Below are positions 54,892 through 63,529 of a stretch of 64,000 nt of DNA, in pieces; position 1 is the stretch's first letter; the number at the start of each line of letters is the position of its first letter. This DNA is from Halovivax ruber XH-70 (GTDB lineage: Archaea > Halobacteriota > Halobacteria > Halobacteriales > Natrialbaceae). The position numbers and the translations under genes are program-made. A model generated the notes under the pieces. That model did no database searches and was not told the origin of the DNA. It saw only the letters and a program-made list of their open reading frames with translations. The stretch covers positions 496,001 to 560,000 of the forward strand of contig NC_019964.1 in the NCBI RefSeq assembly GCF_000328525.1, in the 5' to 3' direction.

Positions 54892-55965
54892 CTAGTGAGA
54901 GCCGTCGAGAACGGCTTCGACGGCGTCCATCGCGCGATCGACCTTCTCGACGTCGGCGTTGTACCCCATGTGGCCGACGCGAAGGATGTCGTCCGCCATC
55001 TCGCCGAGTCCGGTCGCCAGTACGACGTCCTCGTCCGCTGCGACCCGTCGCTGCACGCGAGCAGCATCGCCTGGGAGCGAGAACGCGGTGACCGTGGGAG
55101 ACGCCCGTTCGGCGTCGGGATAGAGATCGAGACCGAGTTCGGCGCCCCGTTCCCGGCAGCGTTCGGCGGCCGCCTCGTGGCGTGCGTAGACGCCCTCGAC
55201 ACCCTCGTCGAGCACGAGGTCCACCGCCGCGTCGAGAGCGGCTACGTTTGCGTCGAGGTGCGTGTAGGGAAAGCCGTCGGAGACGTCGCGCCACGGGAGG
55301 AAGTTCGTGTACAGCGAGGTGGGTTCACGCGACTCCATGTGCTCCCACGCACGATCGCTGATCGCGGCGGTCGTCAGCCCCGGCGGCGCGGAGAAACACT
55401 TCTGGGACCCGCCGAGACAGACGTCGATCCGCTCGGTCGGAACGGACGTCCCGCCGAGTGAGGAGACGGCGTCGACCACCGAGAGTACGTCGTACTCGTC
55501 GAGGAGGTCGAGCACCGGCTCGAGGTCGTTGAGTGTCCCGGTCGGCGTCTCACAGTGGACCATCGTCGCTAGCCCGAACGGCTCGCCGGCCGCCGCGGCG
55601 TCTTCTAGCGCCGTTTCGACCGCGTCGAGGTCGTAGCCGTCGTCGAACGGTCCACTGACGAGTTCGGGGTCGCCGTCGTAGGACTCGACGAAGTCGGCAA
55701 ACCCGTCGCCGTAGAGCCCATTCGAGACGCAGAGGACGCGGTCGCCCGGGTCGACCAGCGACGCGATCGCTGCTTCGAGCCCAAGGATCCCCTCGCCGCC
55801 GAGGACCACCACGTCGTGGTCAGTGTCGTACACGCGGGCCAGCTTGGCGCAGAGGTCGCGGTACCGGTCGCGAAACGCCGGATCGAGGTCCGGATTCGGC
55901 TGCGGCTCGGCCATCGCTTCCCTGACGGACGGCGGCACGGCGGTCGGCCCTGGCGTGAACAGCAT
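54892..55965 (-). CDS. Class V aminotransferase (alanine-glyoxylate/serine-pyruvate type)
   Basis: 357-aa PLP enzyme. The PLP lysine is in CLGGSQKCFSAPPGL, with the cofactor-binding Asp in SVVDAVSSLGG and the N-terminal signature MLFTPGPTAVPPSVREAM. It most resembles alanine-glyoxylate or serine-glyoxylate aminotransferases. The ORF is open to 56151, but that extension overlaps the 3' end of the lipoprotein gene; the Met starting LFTPGPT is the usual family start. Confidence 0.9.
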   Translation of the reverse strand: MLFTPGPTAVPPSVREAMAEPQPNPDLDPAFRDRYRDLCAKLARVYDTDHDVVVLGGEGILGLEAAIASLVDPGDRVLCVSNGLYGDGFADFVESYDGDPELVSGPFDDGYDLDAVETALEDAAAAGEPFGLATMVHCETPTGTLNDLEPVLDLLDEYDVLSVVDAVSSLGGTSVPTERIDVCLGGSQKCFSAPPGLTTAAISDRAWEHMESREPTSLYTNFLPWRDVSDGFPYTHLDANVAALDAAVDLVLDEGVEGVYARHEAAAERCRERGAELGLDLYPDAERASPTVTAFSLPGDAARVQRRVAADEDVVLATGLGEMADDILRVGHMGYNADVEKVDRAMDAVEAVLDGSH

Positions 55966-56122
55966 ACCTCGTTCTGGATCGTGCTCCCAGTAGCCGGTTT
56001 CGGTCCGCTTGCAGGCCTCTCGATCGATTGCCAGCAGGAATCGGCGTACCGCGATCGTGAGGGAGGCCGCCTGGCCCCGTCGTCCACTGACCGAGAGTCC
56101 GTGGCGACCGACCCCCGTGACG

Positions 56123-57112
56123 TCACATCGCGCCGATCTTCGGCACGTCACCGGTGTCGATCGCGGATTCGATCACCAGCAACTGTCCATCGACCGTGAT
56201 TGCGACCGACTCGTGATCGGGGGCCGGTCTGTGCCGATGGGCGTCGAGGTAGTCCTCGCCGGCCTCCGTCGTCGCGTCCGCCGCTGTCTCGAACAAGATT
56301 GCCTCGGTCGCGGTCGTCTCGGCACCGTCGACTGCGTAGCCCTCGCTCTTTGCAATCGCGCCCTCGATATCCATGAGCCCCAGGCCGGGCGCTCCATCGG
56401 TGATCTTGATGACGTCGCCGTCAGGGAGTGCGTCGACGAGGCGGCCAAACGGTTCGTGCTCGTCCGCGTACCGGGACGCGTCGCCGGCCGCCGCGTCGAT
56501 GGTGCGCTCTAGCGTCTCGACCGGCCGGTCCGCCGAGGTCTGTACCCAGGTCGTCTGGTCGAAGGCGACGGCATCGTTGTCGCCCTCGTACACGTCCAGT
56601 CCGCCGTACTCGCTGCGGTGGGTCAACTCGTCGCTCGTGACGAGCCGCCCCAGGTGGCTCGTCTCGAACGACCCTCGTGCGACGATCGTCGTGCCGCCGT
56701 CCCACCCGTAATCCGCGGTCGCGATCATCGAGATGGGGTCCCACGTGGTACCTTCCGGCAACGAGCCAGTGAGGTAATAGTGCATCTGGTCGGCCAACTC
56801 CGTCAGCGTGGGTGGTAATTCGTCCCGATACGGACCGAGCCGACTCGGTGTGAACGCTTCGACGTCGTACGCATCGACGCCGACGGCGCCCGGTGGGAGA
56901 AGCCAGTCACTCACCACCTGTCCGCTCTGCCGGGTGAGTTCGTAGCGCTCTCCGTTCGCGTCCGCAGCGGTGTCTGATTCGGCAGGCTCGGCATCGTTGG
57001 CTCCGTCATCGCCTTCGGTTCCCTCCCCACTGTCCCCCAGTATGTCCAGGCACCCAGCGAGGCCCACACACCCCACAGCGATCCCTGTCTGTAACAGCGT
57101 TCGACGATCCAT
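56123..57112 (-). CDS. Tat-exported lipoprotein of unknown function
   Basis: 329-aa predicted lipoprotein. The N terminus MDRRTLLQTGIAVGCVGLAGC has a twin-arginine motif and lipobox LAGC (C21). An Asp/Glu-rich disordered spacer (27-52) and a soluble domain with no family I recognise follow. A repeated theme is an alpha/beta pattern with SMIATADYGWDGGTTIVARG. A TATA-like GTAATTTGAAAT at about -26 supports the start. Confidence 0.8.
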   Translation of the reverse strand: MDRRTLLQTGIAVGCVGLAGCLDILGDSGEGTEGDDGANDAEPAESDTAADANGERYELTRQSGQVVSDWLLPPGAVGVDAYDVEAFTPSRLGPYRDELPPTLTELADQMHYYLTGSLPEGTTWDPISMIATADYGWDGGTTIVARGSFETSHLGRLVTSDELTHRSEYGGLDVYEGDNDAVAFDQTTWVQTSADRPVETLERTIDAAAGDASRYADEHEPFGRLVDALPDGDVIKITDGAPGLGLMDIEGAIAKSEGYAVDGAETTATEAILFETAADATTEAGEDYLDAHRHRPAPDHESVAITVDGQLLVIESAIDTGDVPKIGAM

Positions 57113-57474
57113 TTACCCGATTCTGTATTTCAAATTACAGCAGATAACGATTTCGACCACGTCGGAACTCGGCAGTTCCTCCGAGTGGCGCTTTCTCGTC
57201 CTGAACCGCCTGATTCACCCTTCGACGCCAAGTCTACTGGGTCCGATTCCAGTCCTCAGGCGACTCTCGGCCACGAATGGGAGCAGCTGATGCAACTGTG
57301 CCGTTCGTCGTATCGGTCTTGGTGTGGGCCGTTGCGTGTCGTGTTCCCCCGCGAGTCGTGTTCCACCCCGTTTTCCCGCATCGAACGCGGGGTAGCCGTT
57401 AATTGCTACCTCTGGCCGCCAGTGACGGGGCTATCGATAAGAAATTATATAACGTATCAGCAGCGACGACTTGT
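57113..57474. other. 362-bp intergenic region between divergent genes
   Basis: It contains the promoter of the lipoprotein gene at the left end and that of the DUF7282-like gene at the right end (57444-57453). The middle shows no credible coding frame or RNA structure. Confidence 0.5.
57444..57453 (+). promoter_or_regulatory. TATA box of the DUF7282-like repeat protein gene
   Basis: ATTATATAAC is centred 27 nt before the ATG at 57475. This fixes the start against the in-frame codon at 57403 and predicts a leaderless mRNA. Confidence 0.65.
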
Positions 57475-58701
57475 ATGGAAATTCACAATTTGCGGCGTGA
57501 CGTCCTGACTGGTGGAGCGATCGGATTGTCGGCGATATTCGCGGGGTCTGTGAGTGCGAACGGTAGCGGAAAAGACGGTCGGTCGCACGGGGCGACCGTT
57601 CAGCTCGACGATCAACGTTCGAGTGGTGGCTCGGTGACGATCGAGACGTTGCGCACGAAGAAGGCGAGTACCCTGTACCTCCTGACGGACGCGTTCGACG
57701 TTCTCGCAGAGCGGAAACTGTCCGCGAACGTACGGCGTGGGTCGCACTCGATCGAACTGCGTCGGTCGCTCACCGAGAGTCAGGAGATCACCGCACTCCT
57801 GATCGAGCGGCCTGGGACATTGGCTGCAGGAGACGCGGCAACCATCTCGCTCGGCGATGCTGACTCCACACTCACGGTTCGCGACCAGTCGGGAACCGGC
57901 GCGTCGGTCGACATCTCACAGCTTCGAACGGACGTCGACGCGTCGCTGTTCGTTTTCGACGCCACCGGTCGGCAGATCGGTGGGAGTGGCGTCAGGTTCG
58001 TCGGCGGCACGGAAATCGACTCGCTGACCGTTCCGCTCGAATCGCCACTCGAGGGGAGCCAGTCCGTTCGTGTGGTTCTCTACGAGTCGAACGGCGGCCC
58101 GATCGCCGAGACGACGGCGTTCCTGCGGGTCGAGGACGCCGGCCCTGCGACACTGACGGTCGAAGAACAGACGTCCGATGGCTCGTCGATCGACGTCTCG
58201 CACCTGTGGACGGCGGTCGACTCGTCCCTGTTCGTCTTCGACGAGTCTGGCGATGTCGTCGGCGGAAGCGGCGTAACGTTCGAGGCGGGCGAGGAGGTAA
58301 CGGACCGTTCCGTCGACCTCGACGAGCCACTCGAGTCGACGCAAGAGGTGACCGTGACGCTGTACGAGTCGAATGGCGGACCGATCGTGAGTGAAACGGT
58401 GACCGTCGAGGTCTCGGACATCGGGTCAGCATCGATCACGTTCGACGATCAAACGTCGGACGGTACGACCGTCGAGATCGCTTCGCTGCGTACGCCGGTC
58501 GATTCGTCGCTGTTCGTCTTCGACGAGGCACATAACGTGATCGGTGGGAGCGGCGTGACGTTCGACGCCGGTGACGAGGTAACGAATCAGTCCGTGGCTC
58601 TCGACGAACCGCTCGAATCGACGCAGGCGGTGACCGTGACGCTCTACGAATCCAACGGTGGCCCAATCGCGACAGAGACGGCCTCCGTGACCGTCGAGTA
58701 A
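57475..58701 (+). CDS. Exported protein with four tandem DUF7282-like repeats
   Basis: 408-aa secreted protein. A Tat-like signal (LRRDVLTGGAIGLSAIFAG, residues 6-24) is followed by four repeats of about 90 aa: a diverged one (about 41-128) and three close ones (131-221, 226-315, 319-408). Each close repeat starts with a DQxSxGxxVxIxxLRT-type strand, continues SLFVFDE...GGSGVTF and ends VTLYESNGGPIxxET. The last two differ little, suggesting recent duplication. Beta-sandwich repeats like these occur in haloarchaeal surface proteins; no membrane anchor is visible. No function known. Confidence 0.8.
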   Translation: MEIHNLRRDVLTGGAIGLSAIFAGSVSANGSGKDGRSHGATVQLDDQRSSGGSVTIETLRTKKASTLYLLTDAFDVLAERKLSANVRRGSHSIELRRSLTESQEITALLIERPGTLAAGDAATISLGDADSTLTVRDQSGTGASVDISQLRTDVDASLFVFDATGRQIGGSGVRFVGGTEIDSLTVPLESPLEGSQSVRVVLYESNGGPIAETTAFLRVEDAGPATLTVEEQTSDGSSIDVSHLWTAVDSSLFVFDESGDVVGGSGVTFEAGEEVTDRSVDLDEPLESTQEVTVTLYESNGGPIVSETVTVEVSDIGSASITFDDQTSDGTTVEIASLRTPVDSSLFVFDEAHNVIGGSGVTFDAGDEVTNQSVALDEPLESTQAVTVTLYESNGGPIATETASVTVE

Positions 58702-58795
58702 GGAGCTGTGGAAACGCGACTACAGGGTCTCGTCCGTCGGTCGCGTCACGTCGATCTCGCCGACGTCGCCATCGAGTCAGCGCTCTCGCCGGCCC

Positions 58796-60136
58796 TCACC
58801 GGATCGCGTTCCCGCCGGCCGGTTCGTCGATGCGGTTCGCGACGCGTGTCAGTACGTGTTCGTGCTGGGGGCCTCGCGACTCGACGCGTGTATCCGCCTC
58901 GAGTTCGGGAACGGCGTCGACGACGGTGAGGTAGCTCATACAGCCGAGGCGGTAGTCACTCTCTGGGTCGATTCGCGCCCCGTCGATACACACCGTGCCG
59001 TCTGCTCTCAATTCGAGGCCGGCGGCGATCAGGCCACCGTGGGTCGCATCCAGCGGGTCCGCACATCGCTCTGCCACGGCCCGAAGCGTCTCGCCCGGGA
59101 GGCGGTGCACGTCGAGTTTCGATCCGAAGGGAACGATCCCGACGACGTCACCCCGGGTGACCCGACCCGGGAGCCCGTCACGGACGGACGCGGCCGCGAC
59201 GAGGCCGACGTCGGCGTCGCCGCCGACGCGATACGCAGTCGCGACGAGTTCGGCCGCCTCGATGTGGTCGAGTGGGTCCGGCAACCGACCCAGCCGGCTG
59301 GTTAGCCCCAGGTCGGTAGCAAGCTCTCGATAGGTCGATTCGACGGACTCGGAGCGCGGCGCCTCGTCGATCGAGCGCGTGACGGCCTCGATCGAGCCGG
59401 CGTGGTCGGTGGGTGACCCGCCGAGTTCGACGAGCTGATAGACGCCGGCCTGGGCACCCTCCGTTCGCGAGACGAGCGTGTCGCCGATCCGCTCGCGGAC
59501 CGCGTCGTGATCGTGTCCACCGAGGACGGCGTCCACGTCGGTTTCGGCGGCGATCCGTTCGTCGATCGGCCCCGCGTGCGAGAGGACGACCACCCAGTCG
59601 GCACCCCGGTCGCGGAGCCGTTTTGCCTCGATTCGAACGGCATCTACGGGGTCCGTGATCGTCACGTCCAGCTCCAGCCCGCTCAGTTCGACGGTCTCCG
59701 GGTGGACGACGCCGATCAGCCCGATTCGGTGTCCGCCGGCGGAGACGACGGTGCTCGATTCGAGGCCGTCCCATCGATCGGTCTCGTCGGACTGTGTGGT
59801 GTCCTCGAGCGACGTCGGTCCCTCGACGTTCGCGGCGAGGTGCGTCGCTGCCGTCGATCGAGCCCACTCGGCGGCCTCGCTGGCCCCGTGGTCGAACTCG
59901 TGGTTGCCGAGCGTGTCCGCGTCGAGGGCAATGCGATCGTAAAACGGACGGGCGATTGCGCGACCGTCGTCGCTCTCGAACGCGAGCGCCCCGAGTGCGC
60001 TCGTGTCGCCGGATCCCACGACGAAGGTTCGGTCGTCCCGGACCCGGTCGATCGCGCCGGCGAGCCGGCCGAGCCGTTCGGGATCGTCGTAGATGGTCTC
60101 GAGATCCGCGAGGTGGAGGAGTCTCGGTGCCGTCAT
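58796..60136 (-). CDS. 5'-nucleotidase / 2',3'-cyclic phosphodiesterase family protein
   Basis: 446-aa two-domain protein. The metallophosphatase domain has GSGDTSAL, TLGNHEFDHG, VLSHAGP and GGHDHDAV. Motif 1 is HLADLETIYD instead of the usual xNDxHG, so one expected metal ligand (His) is Glu. The C-terminal 5'-nucleotidase domain is present (VGIVPFGSKLDVHRLPGETL). No signal peptide is seen, so it is probably cytoplasmic. The ATG at 60136 is chosen over the GTG at 60145. Confidence 0.87.
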   Translation of the reverse strand: MTAPRLLHLADLETIYDDPERLGRLAGAIDRVRDDRTFVVGSGDTSALGALAFESDDGRAIARPFYDRIALDADTLGNHEFDHGASEAAEWARSTAATHLAANVEGPTSLEDTTQSDETDRWDGLESSTVVSAGGHRIGLIGVVHPETVELSGLELDVTITDPVDAVRIEAKRLRDRGADWVVVLSHAGPIDERIAAETDVDAVLGGHDHDAVRERIGDTLVSRTEGAQAGVYQLVELGGSPTDHAGSIEAVTRSIDEAPRSESVESTYRELATDLGLTSRLGRLPDPLDHIEAAELVATAYRVGGDADVGLVAAASVRDGLPGRVTRGDVVGIVPFGSKLDVHRLPGETLRAVAERCADPLDATHGGLIAAGLELRADGTVCIDGARIDPESDYRLGCMSYLTVVDAVPELEADTRVESRGPQHEHVLTRVANRIDEPAGGNAIR

Positions 60137-60255
60137 CGTCGTCACGGTTTCGACGGCGTTGGCAAGTGGCTACCGATCAGGCGAGACTGTGGTGGCGGTC
60201 GCCCGCGTGCCGGAACCCGAACCCTTAGGCCCACACCCGCGTCACGAACTCACAC

Positions 60256-61566
60256 ATGACAGCGTGGATCGCGGAGACCTACACGAGTGACGCCGGCTGG
60301 TCGTTGCTGGAAGACTTGGTCGACATCGGCAATCGGATGGCGGGGAGCGAGGGTGAGCGCGAGGGCGCCGAACTGACCCGGGACGCACTCGAGGCGGTGG
60401 GAGCGCGAAACGCCCGAATCGAGGCGTTCGACATCCAGGGCTGGACGCGTGGATCGAGCACGGTGGAAGCGGATGGAATCGAACAGGACTGTATCGCCCT
60501 CCCCCGGAGTCCGTCCGGCACGGTGACCGCGGAACTCGTCGACGTCGGCTACGGCCGTCCCGAGGACTTCGCGAACGCCGACCTCGACGGGAAGGTGGCG
60601 ATGGCGCGGAGCGACGTCCCCGACTCGTTCGACCGGTACATCCACCGTCGGGAGAAGTACTATCACGCCGTCGAGGCGGGCGCCGCCGCCTTCCTCTACC
60701 GGAATCACGTCGAGGGTTGCTTGCCGCCGACCGGAAGCGTCGGGACACCAGCGGACCCCATCGGCGACGTTCCGGCGCTCGGGATCAGTTCGGAAGTCGG
60801 TTCGCGGCTCGCTCGTCGATTCGACGGGACAGCGGTGACCGTCGCCGTCGAGGCCGACATCCACGACGCGACGAGTCAGAACGTCCACGCCGAACTCGGG
60901 CCCGACACCGACGAGCGCGTCCTCGTGACGAGTCACGTCGACGCCCACGACATCGCCGAGGGGGCGATGGACAACGCCGCCGGCACGGCGATGGTCGTCG
61001 AGATCGCCAGGGCGCTCGCCACGCGCGACGACGAACTCGACACCCGGGTGGAGTTCGTCGCGTTCGGCTCCGAGGAGATCGGCCTCGTCGGGTCGTCGGT
61101 CGACGCCGAGCGGCGTGACCACGACACGGTGAAGGCGATCCTCAACAGCGACGGCGTCACCAGAGGCCGGAATCTCGCGGTCTATCCGAACGGGTTCGAC
61201 GAACTGGCCGACCTGGCCGAGGACGTCTGCGAGCAATTTTCCCACCCGGCCTCGGTCGATCCCACGCCCCAGCCCCACAGCGACCACTGGCCGTACGTCC
61301 AGTGGGGCGTCCCCGGCTACATGATGATGAGCGAGACGGGCGACAGCGGCCGCGGCTGGGGCCACACCTTCGCCGACACGTTCGAGAAACTCGACCGGCG
61401 AAACCACCGCGAACAGGCGATCATCCTCACGGAACTCGCCGTCTCGCTCGCCGACGACGGGTTCGCGGTCGGACACCGCGAGTCGAGTTCCATCGCCGAC
61501 GACCTGGAAGACGCGAACCTCGCCGAAGGGATGAAGATCATCGGCGACTGGCCGTACGACGCCTGA
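60256..61566 (+). CDS. M28 family zinc peptidase
   Basis: 436-aa co-catalytic metallopeptidase of the M28 (aminopeptidase Y/S) family with an inserted PA domain (about 90-195: GTVTAELVDVGYGRPEDFAN). Zinc ligands and catalytic residues: SHVDAHD (His, Asp), GAMDNAAGTA (bridging Asp), FGSEEIGLVGS (catalytic Glu) and a late His in PHSDHWPY. There is no export signal, so it is likely a cytoplasmic aminopeptidase. A TATA-like CCCTTAGG lies about 30 nt upstream. Confidence 0.92.
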   Translation: MTAWIAETYTSDAGWSLLEDLVDIGNRMAGSEGEREGAELTRDALEAVGARNARIEAFDIQGWTRGSSTVEADGIEQDCIALPRSPSGTVTAELVDVGYGRPEDFANADLDGKVAMARSDVPDSFDRYIHRREKYYHAVEAGAAAFLYRNHVEGCLPPTGSVGTPADPIGDVPALGISSEVGSRLARRFDGTAVTVAVEADIHDATSQNVHAELGPDTDERVLVTSHVDAHDIAEGAMDNAAGTAMVVEIARALATRDDELDTRVEFVAFGSEEIGLVGSSVDAERRDHDTVKAILNSDGVTRGRNLAVYPNGFDELADLAEDVCEQFSHPASVDPTPQPHSDHWPYVQWGVPGYMMMSETGDSGRGWGHTFADTFEKLDRRNHREQAIILTELAVSLADDGFAVGHRESSSIADDLEDANLAEGMKIIGDWPYDA

Positions 61567-61696
61567 TCGGTCGTTCCGCCGCCTTTTCGTTCGCGCTCAC
61601 CGCCACCGTCGCCATCACCGTGGCGGCTCGCGGCGAGGGGATCGAATCGCCGCAAACACCCTCACAAATTTACCATTCTCGGCCCGTCTTTCGGGT

Positions 61697-61785
61697 ATGG
61701 ACTCCATGGAGTCGGTCCCCTGGGAGGACAATTTTTCTAGAAAGGATGTTATTGTAAGAAGAACGTGGCCGGCTCGTCGTCCCAA
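61697..61785 (+). pseudogene. Possible truncated 5' ORF fragment abutting tRNA-Thr
   Basis: An ATG at 61697 (peptide MDSMESVPWEDNFSRKDVIV...) sits 27 nt after a TATA-like AAATTTAC. The frame then runs into the 3' end of the antisense tRNA gene. From about 61730 its codons become AT-rich (AAT TTT TCT AGA AAG), unlike the surroundings. It might be the remnant of a gene cut when an element integrated at the tRNA. A real small protein cannot be excluded. Confidence 0.3.
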
Positions 61786-61856
61786 GCCTGAGGCGGGATT
61801 TGAACCCGCGCTCTCGTCCTTACCAAGGACGCGCTTTACCGCTAAGCTACCCAGGC
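61786..61856 (-). tRNA. tRNA-Thr (anticodon GGU)
   Basis: The minus-strand 71-nt sequence folds as a cloverleaf. The acceptor stem GCCTGGG/CTCAGGC has one G-U pair. The D arm is GCTT...AAGC, the anticodon stem CGTCC/GGACG has loop TTGGTAA (anticodon GGT), and the T arm is GCGGG-TTCAAAT-CCCGC. CCA is not encoded, as usual in haloarchaea. It decodes ACC and ACU. Confidence 0.95.
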
Positions 61857-61969
61857 GCGCAAGTCAGTGTTGCTTGGAGGTAGGTAAATCCGTTTCGATC
61901 CCGAGCGCCGCGGCGTCGTGTGGTTTGGTCACACTCGTGAGCGACTAATCCAGCGAGTACGTCCCCGGA

Positions 61970-62704
61970 CTACTCGATGCCTTCGGTGACGTGATCCGCG
62001 GCGCCGCCGTCGCTGGCGAGGCCGTCGACCGTCGTGGCGTCGCTCGCGTGCAGCCAGCGCTCTGCGGGCGGGAACGTGGTGTCGGCTCGATCGGCGAGGG
62101 TGGCCGCGAGGTCGGAAAGCGCCGGTGACGGGGGTTTGGCGACGGCCGCGGCGCCTGTCTCGACGGCCAGCTCGAGGACGTCGCGTTCGAGGCGGGCGTC
62201 GATCGCGTCGGGGTCGGCGGCGTCGCGACGAGTCGTCTGGTCGCGACCGAACGCCTGGATCGTCTCGACGGCGCGATCGGCGGCGTCGGTACGTGACAGG
62301 AGCGAGAAGCCGCGAGCGACGAGAACGTCGGCGGCGACGATCGCGAGGTCCGCGTCGGCATCCGCTTCGGCAGTGACATCGGTGTCCGCGTGGGTATCGG
62401 CATCGTCGCCTGCGTGGGTATCGACGCCAGCGTCGACCTCGGCGTCGGACCACGGCGTCTCGTGGGCCAGCTCACGGGTGAGCGCCAGTCCGTCGTAGAT
62501 CAGTTGGGTGCCCGCGGCGAGTTCACGGACGGCTGCGGGGTCGGTGCTCGGATCGGCCGCGAGCGCACTCTCGACCGTGAGAACGGCAGGCGTGAGCGCG
62601 TTCGCGTCGATCTCGTCGTAAAGCCGACGTCGCAGGGGCGGTGGCGACACGTCGGCCACCGCCTCGCGGACAGTTCGTCGGCACCGGGCGACCCGATCCA
62701 TCAT
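61970..62704 (-). CDS. DUF7114-like haloarchaeal protein
   Basis: 244-aa acidic, helical protein. Recognisable stretches are ELAAGTQLIYDGLALTRELA, VAADVLVARGFSLLSRTDAA and RAVETIQAFGRDQ; the pattern recalls an all-alpha polyprenyl-synthetase-like fold without the DDxxD motifs. An Asp/Ala/Thr-rich repeat (about 93-118) is a low-complexity insertion. Function unknown. The start may be either of two adjacent ATGs (62704 or 62701). Divergent from the enoyl-CoA hydratase gene with only 57 bp between starts. Confidence 0.7.
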   Translation of the reverse strand: MMDRVARCRRTVREAVADVSPPPLRRRLYDEIDANALTPAVLTVESALAADPSTDPAAVRELAAGTQLIYDGLALTRELAHETPWSDAEVDAGVDTHAGDDADTHADTDVTAEADADADLAIVAADVLVARGFSLLSRTDAADRAVETIQAFGRDQTTRRDAADPDAIDARLERDVLELAVETGAAAVAKPPSPALSDLAATLADRADTTFPPAERWLHASDATTVDGLASDGGAADHVTEGIE

Positions 62705-62761
62705 CCAGCCGTTGCGCCGGCGGACGCAAAGACCTTTGGAAAGTGCCCACAGGATCGACGT

Positions 62762-63475
62762 ATGATCGAAACTGCCGAAGCCGATACGGGGGTGGTGCGG
62801 GTCGTCCTGAACCGACCGACGGCGCGCAACGCGCTCACACCCGCGGGGCTTGAGGACCTCGCGAGCACCATCGAAGCGGCCGACGAACGCGAGGCCGTCG
62901 CCGTCGTCGCCCTCCAGGGAGCCGGCGAGGCGTTCTGCGCCGGTGCGGATCTCGACGCGGTCGCCGAACTCGACCGCGAGACGGGCGCGGACTTCGCCCG
63001 GTTGGGCCAGCGCGTCGCGCGGACGATCGAAGACTGCGAGACGCCCGTCGTCGCCGCGATCGACGGCCCGGCGATGGGCGGCGGCCTCGAGCTCGCGCTG
63101 GCCTGTGACCTCCGAGTGGCGACACCGCGCTCGACGTTCGGCGAACCCGGCGTCACCTTCGGTCTCTTCGGCGCCTGGGGCGGAACCGTCCGACTCCCAC
63201 GCATCGTCGGCGACGGAAACGCCATGGATCTCGCGCTGTCCGGGCGAACGATCGACGCCGAGACGGCCCGCCGGATGGGGTTGGTCAGCCGCATCGTCGA
63301 CGATCCGATGGCGGTCGCGACGACGCTGGCCGAGAATCCGCTGGAGACGATGGCGATCCTCGCCGACCGCATTCGAGATCGTGACACTCTCTCCACGCAA
63401 GAACAGCGAGAAGCAGTTGCGTTCGGCGAGTCCGTCGAGCGCCACCGGGACGACGTTCGAGCGCTTCGCGAGTGA
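62762..63475 (+). CDS. Enoyl-CoA hydratase/isomerase family protein
   Basis: 237-aa crotonase-fold protein. The oxyanion-hole segments are AFCAGADLDAV and DGPAMGGGLELALACDLRVA. The usual catalytic Glu is present in FGEPGVTFGLFGAWGGTVRL, with a second position occupied by Gly/Ala, so isomerase or another crotonase activity is possible. The C-terminal helical region is shorter than normal. The start has a TATA-like ACCTTTGG about 27 nt upstream. Confidence 0.88.
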   Translation: MIETAEADTGVVRVVLNRPTARNALTPAGLEDLASTIEAADEREAVAVVALQGAGEAFCAGADLDAVAELDRETGADFARLGQRVARTIEDCETPVVAAIDGPAMGGGLELALACDLRVATPRSTFGEPGVTFGLFGAWGGTVRLPRIVGDGNAMDLALSGRTIDAETARRMGLVSRIVDDPMAVATTLAENPLETMAILADRIRDRDTLSTQEQREAVAFGESVERHRDDVRALRE

Positions 63476-63529
63476 CGGCGAAGACGTGAGCCTGCTTCTC
63501 CCTGGCGTTCCAGGTATCCGACAATCGTC

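Noticed and set aside
61697-61948. 83-aa protein running through the tRNA-Thr gene
   Set aside because: The second half is translated antisense tRNA, so a genuine full-length protein is unlikely; only the 5' stump was kept as a possible remnant.
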